Part shown: piece after piece, positions 50,808-59,993 of the stretch | Layout of the letters: each line of letters opens with the position of its first letter | Position numbering within the stretch: position 1 is the first letter of the stretch | NCBI RefSeq assembly: GCF_032144095.1 | Contig: NZ_JAVSNJ010000011.1 | Coordinates: forward strand, 1 to 64,000 | DNA: 64,000 bases | Source of the DNA: Sphaerochaeta sp032144095 | GTDB lineage: Bacteria; Spirochaetota; Spirochaetia; Sphaerochaetales; Sphaerochaetaceae | Direction: 5' to 3' | Translations under genes and position numbers: made by a program | The notes under the pieces: generated by a model | Database searches by the model: none | The model's input: the letters and a program-made list of their open reading frames with translations, nothing else | Told to the model about the DNA's origin: nothing

Positions 50808-52489
50808 GGAATACCTCCAACCGAAATTTGAGGCTATTCATCCGCCACAGCCTACCCTTGGTTTTTGTCGCAATCCTGTTGGGTTCAGCAGCAACAATTA
50901 TTACCAGGAACTTCCTTATGCAGAACAGCATCAGGGAGGCCAACCAAACTCTGGAGCAAGCATCTGCATACTACGATGTCATCCTGGACGAGATGGATTC
51001 CCTCAGCCTCATGTTCAGCACCAACCCTGAGATGATGGTGAGGCTACAAAACATATTCAGGCAGGGAACCCTCGATCTTGACTCCTACCGTGAAAGCAAG
51101 CTGATACGCTCATTTCTCTCCGCCCCAGCAAACGCGAGGCCCTATATCGACAGCATCTATGTCTACCTTGAAAACGATGAGGGAAAGGTCCTCTCCAGCA
51201 ATCTGGGATTTACGGAGATCTTCAGGGTCAAGGCCTCATCCTGGTTCTCATCCTATGGAGAGAAGCTAGAAAACGGAAACAGCTATTCTGAACAGCTTGT
51301 GGTGAACAGGGGGACCCCAACCGAACAGGGGATCATACGGATATCACGGCCCATCACCAACCCAACGGGAAATTTCTTGGGTGTCATCGTACTGGACCTG
51401 AAGGAGAGTGCACTTGCCCAATCCTTTGGCCAGTTCACCGCCAAGGAGGGAAAATACCTTACGGTAAAAAACAAGCAAGGATCCCTGTTGTTCTCCAACC
51501 CTAGCGAACCCTGCCCCTACCCTGTAAAGAAGATGCAGTATTTCCAGACTGTCTCAACAAAATATGGGTGGGAATACACCCTGGGCATCTATCAGCCCAA
51601 ACTCTATGAACTCTCCACCACGCTGGCGAGGTCCACCATCGGGCTCTCCCTGCTGGCCCTCCTGCTTGGGTTGTTTCTCACCCACAGCACCAACCGCCAG
51701 GAGAGGCGTTTCCTCTCCAATGTCATGGTGCAACTAAACCAGGTGGGGAGCTCAGACCTTTCCGAAGGAAGCCCTTCCCACTACAAGAACATATTCGACT
51801 ACATGAACTACCATGTCATACGCACCTTCCTGGAACAGGATTACCTGAGGTGGCAGAAGGAAGCAATGGAGTACAGGGCACTGCAGATGCAGATAAACCC
51901 ACACTTCTTGTTCAATACCCTCGATACCATCAACTGGATGGCAGTAAAACAGGCGAAGGGTACCAACGAGGTAAGCCAGATGATCCAGCTTCTCTCCAAA
52001 CTGCTCAAATACTCCCTCCAGGTTGAGGACAGTGTCGGTGTCCCCCTTGCAAAGGAACTTGAGCAGACCAACAACTACATAGAGATCCAGAAGATCAGGT
52101 TCAAGGATTCCCTAACCTTCACCCAGGAGATAGACCCAGATCTGCTGGATGTGCAAGTACCTTGCATGCTCCTCCAGCCAATCCTGGAAAACTGCCTCAT
52201 CCATGGCTTCAAGGGAACCACCGACCTGCATATTACCCTTACTGTCCGAAAGGACGGGGAGAAGGTTCGTATCGAGATCTTCAACACCGGTCTTGCCCTG
52301 AACGAACAGGAGCTCGCCTATCTCAACAGGGAGGATTTCGATGCCCTGAAACTGGACAAATCCCTTGGCCTCATGAATATCAAGAAACGGCTGATGCTCT
52401 TTGCAAAAGGCGCCTCACCTCTTACCATCTCCAGCGACGGAATCCAAGGAGTGTGTGTCACCATCCTGTTGCCCAATCGCAAAGGGTGA
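50804..52489 (+). CDS. Sensor histidine kinase, YesM type
   Basis: 561 residues from the ATG at 50804 (ATGA overlap). One helix near residues 15-35, an extracytoplasmic Cache-like domain to about 285, a second helix, a HAMP-like linker, then the His_kinase domain with phospho-acceptor His367 in QINPHFLFNTLDTINW, and an HATPase region with QPILENCLIHGF and GLMNIKKRL. It should sense an extracellular sugar or its binding protein and phosphorylate the preceding regulator. Its stop directly abuts that of a convergent permease gene. Confidence 0.94.
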   Translation: MRNTSNRNLRLFIRHSLPLVFVAILLGSAATIITRNFLMQNSIREANQTLEQASAYYDVILDEMDSLSLMFSTNPEMMVRLQNIFRQGTLDLDSYRESKLIRSFLSAPANARPYIDSIYVYLENDEGKVLSSNLGFTEIFRVKASSWFSSYGEKLENGNSYSEQLVVNRGTPTEQGIIRISRPITNPTGNFLGVIVLDLKESALAQSFGQFTAKEGKYLTVKNKQGSLLFSNPSEPCPYPVKKMQYFQTVSTKYGWEYTLGIYQPKLYELSTTLARSTIGLSLLALLLGLFLTHSTNRQERRFLSNVMVQLNQVGSSDLSEGSPSHYKNIFDYMNYHVIRTFLEQDYLRWQKEAMEYRALQMQINPHFLFNTLDTINWMAVKQAKGTNEVSQMIQLLSKLLKYSLQVEDSVGVPLAKELEQTNNYIEIQKIRFKDSLTFTQEIDPDLLDVQVPCMLLQPILENCLIHGFKGTTDLHITLTVRKDGEKVRIEIFNTGLALNEQELAYLNREDFDALKLDKSLGLMNIKKRLMLFAKGASPLTISSDGIQGVCVTILLPNRKG

Positions 52490-53335
52490 TCAGTTTTTCA
52501 TGCCGGTGGTGGAGATGCCCTCCACAAAGTATTTTTGTGCAGCAAAAAACAGGATGATCGGGGGAAGGATGGAGACCAGGGACATCGCCATGATCTGGTT
52601 CCAGGCAAACTCTGTGGAGATGTCCATGGTCATCCGCAGGCCCAAGGCGACTGGGTACTTTGCGACACTGCTTATGTAGACCAGGGCATTCATGAAATCG
52701 TTCCATGTCCAGACGAACTGGAAGACGACAACCGAGAACATCGCTGCCTTGCACAGTGGAAGAAGGATTCTGACGAGGATGGTGAAGCTATTGCATCCGT
52801 CAAGCTTTGCAGATTCATCCAGCTCTAGGGGTAGGGAGCGGAAAAACTGAACCATCATGAAATTGAAGAAGGGGAAGCATCCCAAAAGAGCCGGTACAAT
52901 AAAGGGAAGGTAGGTATCCAACCACCCCAGATTCTTGAAGAAAATATAGCGGGGAATGATGATGACCGTGGCAGGCAACATCATGGTGGAGAGCATGATG
53001 ACAAAAAACAGCTTCTTTAGCGGAAAATCGAAGCGGGCGAACCCATAGCCGATAAGGGTACTGGAGACCACGGTAAAGAGGACCGTCGGAACCACCAGCA
53101 GAAACGTATTGAGCATGAAGGTGTTGAACCCATACTGACCGGAGCCCTTCCATCCGGCTGAAAACGCACCAAATACTGGTTTTTTTGGAAACAGGCTGAG
53201 GGTGGTGAATATCTCCTCATTGGTCTTGAAGGCCGCACCTACCATCCACAACAGGGGATAGACCATGATGTACGCAAGCAGGATGAGAAAGATGTAGGAT
53301 ACTATCTTGGATGCAGAATGTTTCTTGCCGATCAT
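52490..53335 (-). CDS. Carbohydrate ABC transporter permease (MalG type)
   Basis: 281 residues, six helices; IVSYIFLILLAYIMVYPLLWMVGAAFK and the EAA loop LELDESAKLDGCNSFTILVRILLPLCKAAMFSV. C-terminus KYFVEGISTTGMKN as in operon 1. Start overlaps the upstream permease stop by 4 bases. The stop shares the palindrome TGATCA with that of the histidine kinase. Confidence 0.93.
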   Translation of the reverse strand: MIGKKHSASKIVSYIFLILLAYIMVYPLLWMVGAAFKTNEEIFTTLSLFPKKPVFGAFSAGWKGSGQYGFNTFMLNTFLLVVPTVLFTVVSSTLIGYGFARFDFPLKKLFFVIMLSTMMLPATVIIIPRYIFFKNLGWLDTYLPFIVPALLGCFPFFNFMMVQFFRSLPLELDESAKLDGCNSFTILVRILLPLCKAAMFSVVVFQFVWTWNDFMNALVYISSVAKYPVALGLRMTMDISTEFAWNQIMAMSLVSILPPIILFFAAQKYFVEGISTTGMKN

Positions 53336-54219
53336 AGTGTATCTCCATAGTGTACCCAGGATTCGGATGATTTGAAGGTAAGGCTGGTAAAGAGGAGAAT
53401 GATGAAGAAGAGGATCCAGGAGAGGGCGGATGCATATCCCATCTTGAAGAACTTGAAACCCTGGTTGTAGAGCATCAGGCCATAGAGGTAGGTGCTTTTC
53501 AGCGGCCCTCCCTGGGTAATGACAAAGGCCGGGGTAAAGTCCTGGAAGGCGTTGATCATCTGCATGACCAGGTTGAACAATACGATGGGGGAGAGTTCTG
53601 GGATGGTGATCTTCCAGAAGATCCTCACCTTTCCTGCCCCATCGATCCTTGCTGCCTCATAGAGGCATTCGGGAATCTGCTTGAGACCTGCCAAAAACAG
53701 GAGCATGGATGAGCCAAACTGCCATACGGTGACCAGGCTTATGGTACCCAATGCCAAAACGGGGTCGCCTAGCCAGTCATGGGGGGGGATCCCAACCACA
53801 GCCAGCAGATTATTCACTGTCCCCTGATTCATGAAAAGGTATTTCCACAACACCGAGATGGCGACACTGCCTCCCAGTATGGAGGGGATATAGTAGAGGG
53901 TTCGAAACAGGTTGATCGAACGGATTTTCTGATTGAGGATGACGGCGATCGCCAAAGCGAACGCTATCTTGCAAGGGACAGCGATGAGCACGTAGTACAT
54001 GGTGACTTTCAGCGACTGGAGAAAATTCTTGTCGGCAAGGAAGATGGTCTTGTAGTTTTTCAGGCCCACGAACTTTGCACTTCCCAACAGTTGGAAGTCG
54101 GTAAACGAGTACCAGAACGAGCTGATGAGGGGATAGAGCTGGAGAATCAGAAACCCAAGAATCCAAGGAAGGATATAGAGATATCCTGCATATGCATATT
54201 TTTTTTTACCTAATTGCAT
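53332..54219 (-). CDS. Carbohydrate ABC transporter permease (MalF type)
   Basis: 295 residues, six helices; AYAGYLYILPWILGFLILQLYPLISSFWYSF at the N-terminus, EAA loop ECLYEAARIDGAGKVRIFWKITIPELSPIVLFN. Second gene of operon 2, 65 bases after the binding-protein gene with a hairpin in between. Confidence 0.93.
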   Translation of the reverse strand: MQLGKKKYAYAGYLYILPWILGFLILQLYPLISSFWYSFTDFQLLGSAKFVGLKNYKTIFLADKNFLQSLKVTMYYVLIAVPCKIAFALAIAVILNQKIRSINLFRTLYYIPSILGGSVAISVLWKYLFMNQGTVNNLLAVVGIPPHDWLGDPVLALGTISLVTVWQFGSSMLLFLAGLKQIPECLYEAARIDGAGKVRIFWKITIPELSPIVLFNLVMQMINAFQDFTPAFVITQGGPLKSTYLYGLMLYNQGFKFFKMGYASALSWILFFIILLFTSLTFKSSESWVHYGDTL

Positions 54220-54235
54220 CAGTTCCCCCTACAGG

Positions 54236-54269
54236 GACCATCCCCCCACTGTTTGTTGGGAGGATGGTC
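54236..54269 (-). other. Intercistronic hairpin after the operon 2 binding-protein gene
   Basis: GACCATCC (54236-54243) pairs with GGATGGTC (54262-54269), extended inward by CCC/GGG. No T-run follows on the minus strand. Same position, relative to the binding-protein gene, as the hairpins at 38726 and 45458. Confidence 0.72.
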
Positions 54270-54284
54270 TTCATTTTCTAAAAA

Positions 54285-55559
54285 TTACAGGCTAGCCAAC
54301 GTAGCATTGAGGCTCTGGATCATTTTTGCCGATGCCTGTTGAGGGGTAAGCTTGCCAAACCCGAACTCATCAATGACATCCTGCATGGTCTGAATGACCT
54401 CAGAATTCATCTGCCAGACGCTTTGAGGGTTACCAGCCTGCAAGGTCCCTTCATTGGTAGCCTTCTCTTCCATCTTGGAGATCAAGCCCTTCTCAGCAAG
54501 GCTCTTGCGTCCGATAACCGTGGAGGGGATACCGCGGGAAGTACCCAAGGTGATGATGCCCTCGTTGTCATAGAACATGTAGTTCAGGAACTTGATGGCT
54601 TCCTTCTTGTTCTTGGAGTTGTTGTTTACCACAAGAATCTGGGAAGGTCGCATCAGCACCCCACTGTTCTTAGCCCCAGCCATGACAGGGAACTGCCTGG
54701 TTTCGATGTTCTGCTTGGTGCCGATATCCTTGCCCATGGAGCTGACCCAGTCCCAGGCTGAAGCGGTGTTTCCCTTGATCCAGTCCGGATTTTCCTGGAA
54801 TTTCTGGTAGAAGAGGGAGGTCTGTGAGAAGGGAGCGACAATGCCTTCATCAAACCAACGCTTGAAGTAGGTAAAAGCCATGGTTCCCTGCTCTTCGGTG
54901 AAGGCGACGCGCTTGTTGTTGCCTACCACTTCTCCGGCGAGCTGTGCAATGTATACCTCAAACCAGAAGCGAAGGATGTCTGGGGTTGCTGAGCTGAAAT
55001 ACTTGGAAGGGTCCTTCTGATGGATTTTCTTTCCTTCAGAGATGATGTTTTCCCATGTCCAGACGGTATTGGGATCGATGCCGCTGTCAGAGAGCAGCTT
55101 GGTGTCAACGATAAAGGTGTTTACGTTGGTTCCACTGGGAAGACCCATGAGCTTACCGTTGTAGGTGCAGTAGTTTTTCAGGAAATCAGCATCAAACTGC
55201 GTCAGATCAAAATCGGTGGCGGAAATCTCTGCAAAGACATCCCCTTTTGAGCAGAGCTCATTCAACCAGGGTTGGTCGATCTGGATGATGTCTGCAGCTG
55301 TCCCTCCAGCCACCTGGGTTACCAGTTTCTGGTAATACCCATCCCAGCCACCATACTCACCCTCAAGCTTTACGTTGGGGTTTTTCTTGCTATAGGCATC
55401 CATTGCCTGGAGAGTGGGAGTGTGTCGGGAGTCTCCACCCCACCAGGATACCCGTAGGGTAACGTTGTCAGCTTCTTTGGAGCTTTCTTTGGCTCCACTG
55501 GCAAATACAGAGCTCATTGCCAACAGGACAACAAGCAGTGCTACAACACTTTTTTTCAT
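54285..55559 (-). CDS. Carbohydrate ABC transporter, solute-binding protein
   Basis: 424 residues from the ATG at 55559 (GGAGG upstream). Signal peptide VVALLVVLLAMSSVFASG; TLRVSWWGGDSRHTPTLQAMDAYSKKNPNVKLE and QVAGGTAADIIQIDQPWLNEL mark a family 1 sugar-binding protein. First gene of the second ABC operon, with permeases but no ATPase and no glycosidase. The upstream region carries the shared GTCA direct-repeat element. Confidence 0.93.
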   Translation of the reverse strand: MKKSVVALLVVLLAMSSVFASGAKESSKEADNVTLRVSWWGGDSRHTPTLQAMDAYSKKNPNVKLEGEYGGWDGYYQKLVTQVAGGTAADIIQIDQPWLNELCSKGDVFAEISATDFDLTQFDADFLKNYCTYNGKLMGLPSGTNVNTFIVDTKLLSDSGIDPNTVWTWENIISEGKKIHQKDPSKYFSSATPDILRFWFEVYIAQLAGEVVGNNKRVAFTEEQGTMAFTYFKRWFDEGIVAPFSQTSLFYQKFQENPDWIKGNTASAWDWVSSMGKDIGTKQNIETRQFPVMAGAKNSGVLMRPSQILVVNNNSKNKKEAIKFLNYMFYDNEGIITLGTSRGIPSTVIGRKSLAEKGLISKMEEKATNEGTLQAGNPQSVWQMNSEVIQTMQDVIDEFGFGKLTPQQASAKMIQSLNATLASL

Positions 55560-55633
55560 GATGAACCTCCATTTGATCTCAATCATAGCCTAAGTCTGCT
55601 GGCGTTTCAGGATATTGCCCAGTAAGAAAAATA

Positions 55634-55658
55634 TGACATAACAGTATCATTTCTTGAC
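55634..55658. promoter_or_regulatory. YesN-type candidate binding element, operon 2
   Basis: On the minus strand GTCAAGAAATGATACT then GTTATGTCA: two GTCA half-sites 21 bp apart, 84 bases before the binding-protein start. The first 16 bases are identical to the element before operon 1 (50022-50037). Confidence 0.7.
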
Positions 55659-55659
55659 A

Positions 55660-55935
55660 TTTCAAGGGAAGGTCCCCTACTCTGACGCAAATATCACCAT
55701 TAGCTATAATATACGGGTAATTACATTCTGTGCTATGTATTGGTTTTGTGGAGAAAAAATTTTATAATTTATTTTCTAGTAAAGTTTTAAATAATTCTAT
55801 CACTCTCGGAGGGTATATAAAACCCTTGACAGGAGCCTCTAAATATTCGATAGTCGCTAATACATCGTAAAGGCTCCGAGCACATCTGTACTCCGGAAGA
55901 TCTATGCCTGAAGCGAGCGGAGGGAATGGAAAAGA
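55660..55935 (+). promoter_or_regulatory. Intergenic region with probable potA promoter and structured leader
   Basis: A+T rich up to 55800. TTGACA (55826-55831), 17 bases, GATAGT (55849-55854) is a possible promoter. GGAGCCT (55832-55838) can pair with AGGCTCC (55871-55877). CGGAGGG (55918-55924) is the SD for the TTG start of potA. No known riboswitch class was recognised. Confidence 0.4.
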
Positions 55936-57066
55936 TTGAAGGGTGTTGAAGTTACAGTCGAACAGGTCTCACGAGCCTATGGATCTTTCAAGGCACTCGA
56001 TGATGTGAGTGTACAGATCAAAAAAGGTGAGTTTTTCTCACTCTTGGGACCTTCAGGGTGTGGAAAGACCACACTACTACGGATTATCGCTGGGTTTGAC
56101 TACCCCGATACTGGGACTGTAGAGTTCGACGGAAAAAACATCTTGCCACTTCCACCGGACAAACGACAGTCAAACACTGTTTTCCAGACCTATGCACTCT
56201 TTCCCCATCTTACCGTCTATGAAAATGTCGCCTTCCCTCTGAGGCTCAGGCGTGTCGAGAAAAACGAACTCGACCGCAAGGTCAGGGAGTACGTCCACCT
56301 CGTCCAGCTTGACGAGCATATCGACAAGAAGCCCTCCATGCTCAGTGGTGGCCAAAAGCAACGTGTCGCCATCGCAAGGGCCCTGATCAACGAACCAAGT
56401 GTCCTTTTGCTTGACGAACCGCTTTCCGCCCTCGATGCGAAACTCAGGCAGAACCTCCTGATCGAGCTTGACGTCATCCACGACAAGGTCGGCATCACCT
56501 TCATCTATGTCACCCACGACCAGAGCGAAGCGCTCTCCGTCTCCGACCGCATCGCAGTCATGAACAAGGGAAAGATCCTGCAGATCGGTACCCCCTATGA
56601 AATATATGAGGCTCCTGCAACCCGCTTTGTGGCCCAATTCATCGGCGAATCGAACATATTTCCCTGCACGGTACTCTCATGCGAGCCGCATGAGGGGGAG
56701 TACATGCTCAAGGTTGATGTGCCTTCCCTCGGAGGAGTGGTATCGGTCACCGACTACGACCCCCTGGAAATAGGCTCTGAGGTGGATTTCACCGTCCGCC
56801 CTGAAAAGGTAAGGATCACCTCAACACCTCCGCGGACCATGCACAAGGAGCTGAACCTCTACAAGGGTGTTGTTGACGAGCCTGTCTACTCTGGCTTCCA
56901 GTCCAAGTTCTACATCCGGCTGGACAATGAGGAGAAGTCCATCGTGAAGGTGTTCAAGCAGCATACCACATTCCTCGATGAAGGACCTGAGATAGACTGG
57001 AGGGACACCGTCTATGTAAGCTGGACAGCAACTGATGGATATTTGGTAAAGGAAACAAACCGATGA
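55936..57066 (+). CDS. potA: Spermidine/putrescine ABC transporter, ATP-binding protein
   Basis: 376 residues. Walker A GPSGCGKTT (about 39-47), LSGGQKQRVAIARAL signature, Walker B VLLLDEPLSALD, plus a TOBE-type C-terminal domain (VDFTVRPEKVRI). An upstream stop forces the start at or after 55912; TTG at 55936 has CGGAGGG 11 bases before it and no ATG is available in this frame before the conserved core. Its stop overlaps potB by 4 bases. Confidence 0.95.
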   Translation: MKGVEVTVEQVSRAYGSFKALDDVSVQIKKGEFFSLLGPSGCGKTTLLRIIAGFDYPDTGTVEFDGKNILPLPPDKRQSNTVFQTYALFPHLTVYENVAFPLRLRRVEKNELDRKVREYVHLVQLDEHIDKKPSMLSGGQKQRVAIARALINEPSVLLLDEPLSALDAKLRQNLLIELDVIHDKVGITFIYVTHDQSEALSVSDRIAVMNKGKILQIGTPYEIYEAPATRFVAQFIGESNIFPCTVLSCEPHEGEYMLKVDVPSLGGVVSVTDYDPLEIGSEVDFTVRPEKVRITSTPPRTMHKELNLYKGVVDEPVYSGFQSKFYIRLDNEEKSIVKVFKQHTTFLDEGPEIDWRDTVYVSWTATDGYLVKETNR

Positions 57067-57992
57067 AGAAGGTGTTGAAACCTAGGGAGCGTGAACAACT
57101 TCTGGGGACTGTCTATGCCTTCCCTATGGGAATCTGGTTCACCCTCTTCTTTACCATACCCCTAGGCATCATTGTCCTCTATAGTTTCCTCAAGCGAGGA
57201 CTCTATGGAGGTGTCGAATGGCAGTTCACCTTTGATGCCTACGCCCAGATGTTCAATCCAAGTTTTGCAAAAGTGGTGGTAAGGACGCTTTGGATCAGCA
57301 TCGTATCTACCTTGGGATGCATCCTCATCGCCATACCCTGTGGCTATGCCATGGCCAAAAGCAAATATCAGACCTTTTTGCTCTTCCTCATCATCATCCC
57401 CTTCTGGACCAACTCCCTTATCCGCATCTATGCATGGATATCCATCCTCTCCACAGAAGGGTTTGTCAACACGATCCTGATCAAGCTGGGCATCCTCACC
57501 GAAGGGGTACAGCTCATCTACAACAACGGTGCTGTCGTGCTCGTGCTCATCTACATGTACCTTCCCTTTGCGATCCTTCCCCTGTTCACCACCATCGACA
57601 AGTTTGATTTTGCCCTGTTGGACGCTGCACGGGACCTTGGGGCCACAAAACTCGAGTCCATCGTCAAGGTCATGTTCCCCAACATCAAAAGTGGCTTGAG
57701 CACAGCCTTCATCTTTACCTTCATCCCGATCTTCGGCGCATACACCGTACCGCTTCTCGTCGGTGGCAAGGATTCGACCATGATAGGAAACATCATCGTC
57801 GACCAGGTATCGAAGACCCGCAACTGGCCCTTGGCCTCCGCATTCTCCATGGTCCTGACCTTCATCTCCCTTGTGGGGGTATTCTGGATGCTCTATACCG
57901 GCAAGCGCGAACAGCAGCAGTCAAAGAAGACCACCCAGCAATCCCTTGAGCAGAACGTCCGCAAGCACCACTTGCCTAGGGGGGGGAAATGA
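57063..57992 (+). CDS. potB: Spermidine/putrescine ABC transporter permease PotB
   Basis: 309 residues, six helices. EAA loop FALLDAARDLGATKLESIVKVMFPNIKSGL; opening GTVYAFPMGIWFTLFFTIPLGIIVLYSFLKRG and FWTNSLIRIYAWISILSTEG are PotB-like. The C-terminal tail is unusually rich in Gln and Lys. Overlaps potC by 4 bases. Confidence 0.94.
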   Translation: MKKVLKPREREQLLGTVYAFPMGIWFTLFFTIPLGIIVLYSFLKRGLYGGVEWQFTFDAYAQMFNPSFAKVVVRTLWISIVSTLGCILIAIPCGYAMAKSKYQTFLLFLIIIPFWTNSLIRIYAWISILSTEGFVNTILIKLGILTEGVQLIYNNGAVVLVLIYMYLPFAILPLFTTIDKFDFALLDAARDLGATKLESIVKVMFPNIKSGLSTAFIFTFIPIFGAYTVPLLVGGKDSTMIGNIIVDQVSKTRNWPLASAFSMVLTFISLVGVFWMLYTGKREQQQSKKTTQQSLEQNVRKHHLPRGGK

Positions 57993-58792
57993 ACGCACAC
58001 CGATACAACAAGCAGAGCAAGCTCTCCTTTTCCTTCTCCATGCTCTACCTCACCATCATATTTCTCTTTATCCCGCTGTTTGTCGTGGTTTTCTTCTCAT
58101 TCAACAGTTCGAAGGGAATGCAGTGGAACCATGCCTCCCTCATCTGGTACAAGACACTCATCTTCGAAAGCCCTTCGCTTTGGGCTGCCTTCAAGAACAG
58201 CCTCATCATCGCCCTCACCAGCAGCGTCACGGCAACCTTTTTGGGAACCCTCGCCGCCATCGGCATCAAATGGTACCGGTTCAAGGGCAGAAGCTACATC
58301 ACCACCATCAGCTATCTGCCGATGGTACTGCCTGAGGTAATCATCGGTATCTCGATGTTGATTTTCTTCTCAGCCGTGAAAGTACGTCTTGGCATGTTCA
58401 CCATCTTTGCTGCCCATACCACCTTCAACCTTCCGTTTGTCTTCATGATGGTGTCGGCCCGCCTTGATGAGTTTGACTATTCGACGGTCGAGGCGGCAAG
58501 GGACCTGGGAGCCAACGAAAGCCAGACACTCACGAAGGTCATCATCCCTACGATCATCCCAGGGGTCCTGTCCGGTTTTCTGATGTGCATCACCATGTCA
58601 CTCGAGGACTTTGTCATCACCTTCTTTGTTTCGGGCCCTGGGTCAGGAACTCTTCCCTTGTACGTATATTCCATGATCCGCTATGGGGTCTCCCCTGTCA
58701 TCAACGCACTGACGTTCGTCATGATATTGGGGACCATGGTCATCGCATTTACTTTCAGAAAATTTCTTAAGACTGTGGCTGCAAGCAGCTAA
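57989..58792 (+). CDS. potC: Spermidine/putrescine ABC transporter permease PotC
   Basis: 267 residues, six helices. Opening SMLYLTIIFLFIPLFVVVFFSFNSSK and EAA loop STVEAARDLGANESQTLTKVIIPTIIPGVLSG; SLEDFVITFFVSGPGSGTLPLYVYSMIRYG is the PotC C-terminal region. Partner of PotB. Confidence 0.94.
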   Translation: MNAHRYNKQSKLSFSFSMLYLTIIFLFIPLFVVVFFSFNSSKGMQWNHASLIWYKTLIFESPSLWAAFKNSLIIALTSSVTATFLGTLAAIGIKWYRFKGRSYITTISYLPMVLPEVIIGISMLIFFSAVKVRLGMFTIFAAHTTFNLPFVFMMVSARLDEFDYSTVEAARDLGANESQTLTKVIIPTIIPGVLSGFLMCITMSLEDFVITFFVSGPGSGTLPLYVYSMIRYGVSPVINALTFVMILGTMVIAFTFRKFLKTVAASS

Positions 58793-58827
58793 GGTTTGGA
58801 GGCAACAACCAGTACAGGAGGTGCGCT

Positions 58828-59886
58828 TTGCACACACTTTCGAAACCCTTCTCCATTCTTCTTGTCATAGTGACAGGGATGCTTTTTTTTGGATGCCAGA
58901 AAGGCAATGAACAGAACAGCAAACTCTACCTCTACAACTGGACCTACTACACCCCAGAATCCCTCGTAAAGCAGTTTGAGAGGGAGACCGGCATCGATGT
59001 CGTCATCGACAACTTTGCCTCCAACGAGGAGATGTTTGCAAAAGTCATGGCCGGTGGCAACAAGGGCTATGACATCATCTTCCCCTCCTCTGACTACACC
59101 TCCATCATGATAAAGCTTGGCCTGCTTGAGCAACTCGACCATGAGAAGCTTCCCAACCTCACCTATGTGAACCCCATCATCAGGGAGAAGGCTCCCTATG
59201 ACCCAAAGATGGAGTACTCGGTCCCCTATTTCATGGGCTCCAGTGGCATCGCCGTAAACAAGGAGAGAGCACCCGAAGGGTATGCACGCGACTGGTCGAT
59301 CTTTGCTGATACCCGGATGGCGGGCAGGATGTCCATGCTTGACGACATGCGCGAGGTGATGGCTGCAGGGTTGAAGAGCCTCGGCTACAGTGCAAACACC
59401 ACCGACGAGAGGGAGCTGCAAGAGGCCACCGCCCTGATCGTCAACCAATGGAAGCCCAACCTGGTGAAGTTTGACTCGGAATCCTTTGGCAAGGCATTTA
59501 GCCAAGGGGAGTTCTGGGTAGCCCACAGCTACCCCGAAAACATCTTCGCCGAGATTCCGAAGAGGAAATGGGAGAACATAGACTTCTTCATCCCCCCGGA
59601 GGGAGGAATGATGTACATCGACAACATGGTCATCCCCAAGGGGGCAAAAAACAGCGATGCTGCCCACCAGTTCATCAACTTCATGCATGACCCTAAGGTC
59701 CACGCACATTTCCTGGATGAGTTTGGCTTCCCCCCTACGACCAATACCGGCTCTGCAAAATATATGAAGAACGATACCTATTTTTTCACATCAGAGGACA
59801 TGAAGAACTCTGACAACCTCAATGACCTTGGTGAAGACCTGGAAAAATACAACACCCTATGGCAGACAATACGATACAAACCGTAA
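58828..59886 (+). CDS. potD: Spermidine/putrescine-binding lipoprotein PotD
   Basis: 352 residues from a TTG with AGGAGG 7 bases upstream. Lipobox GMLFFGC (Cys near residue 23). LYLYNWTYYTPESLVKQFERETGIDVVIDNFASNEEM, then YDIIFPSSDYTSIMIKLGLLE and VPYFMGSSGIAVNK are PotD features. It delivers polyamine to PotABC at the outer face of the inner membrane. Confidence 0.94.
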   Translation: MHTLSKPFSILLVIVTGMLFFGCQKGNEQNSKLYLYNWTYYTPESLVKQFERETGIDVVIDNFASNEEMFAKVMAGGNKGYDIIFPSSDYTSIMIKLGLLEQLDHEKLPNLTYVNPIIREKAPYDPKMEYSVPYFMGSSGIAVNKERAPEGYARDWSIFADTRMAGRMSMLDDMREVMAAGLKSLGYSANTTDERELQEATALIVNQWKPNLVKFDSESFGKAFSQGEFWVAHSYPENIFAEIPKRKWENIDFFIPPEGGMMYIDNMVIPKGAKNSDAAHQFINFMHDPKVHAHFLDEFGFPPTTNTGSAKYMKNDTYFFTSEDMKNSDNLNDLGEDLEKYNTLWQTIRYKP

Positions 59887-59947
59887 ATTTACTGCATATT
59901 TATGCAATTTTTGTTCAATACGCATAACTTTCACTTGCAAAGCCTTT

Positions 59948-59970
59948 TTGTTCTAGGTACTCTAGAACAA
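59948..59970. promoter_or_regulatory. 9-bp inverted repeat upstream of putP
   Basis: TTGTTCTAG (59948-59956) and CTAGAACAA (59962-59970) are exact inverted copies with a 5-base spacer, 24 bases before the putP start. T-run lies before it and an A-run after it, so operator is more likely than terminator for the plus strand. Confidence 0.55.
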
Positions 59971-59993
59971 ATCCTCATAAAAAGAGAGCGGCT

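Noticed and set aside
55926..55949. ATG at 55926 as potA start
   Set aside because: It is in another frame and reaches a stop after seven codons.
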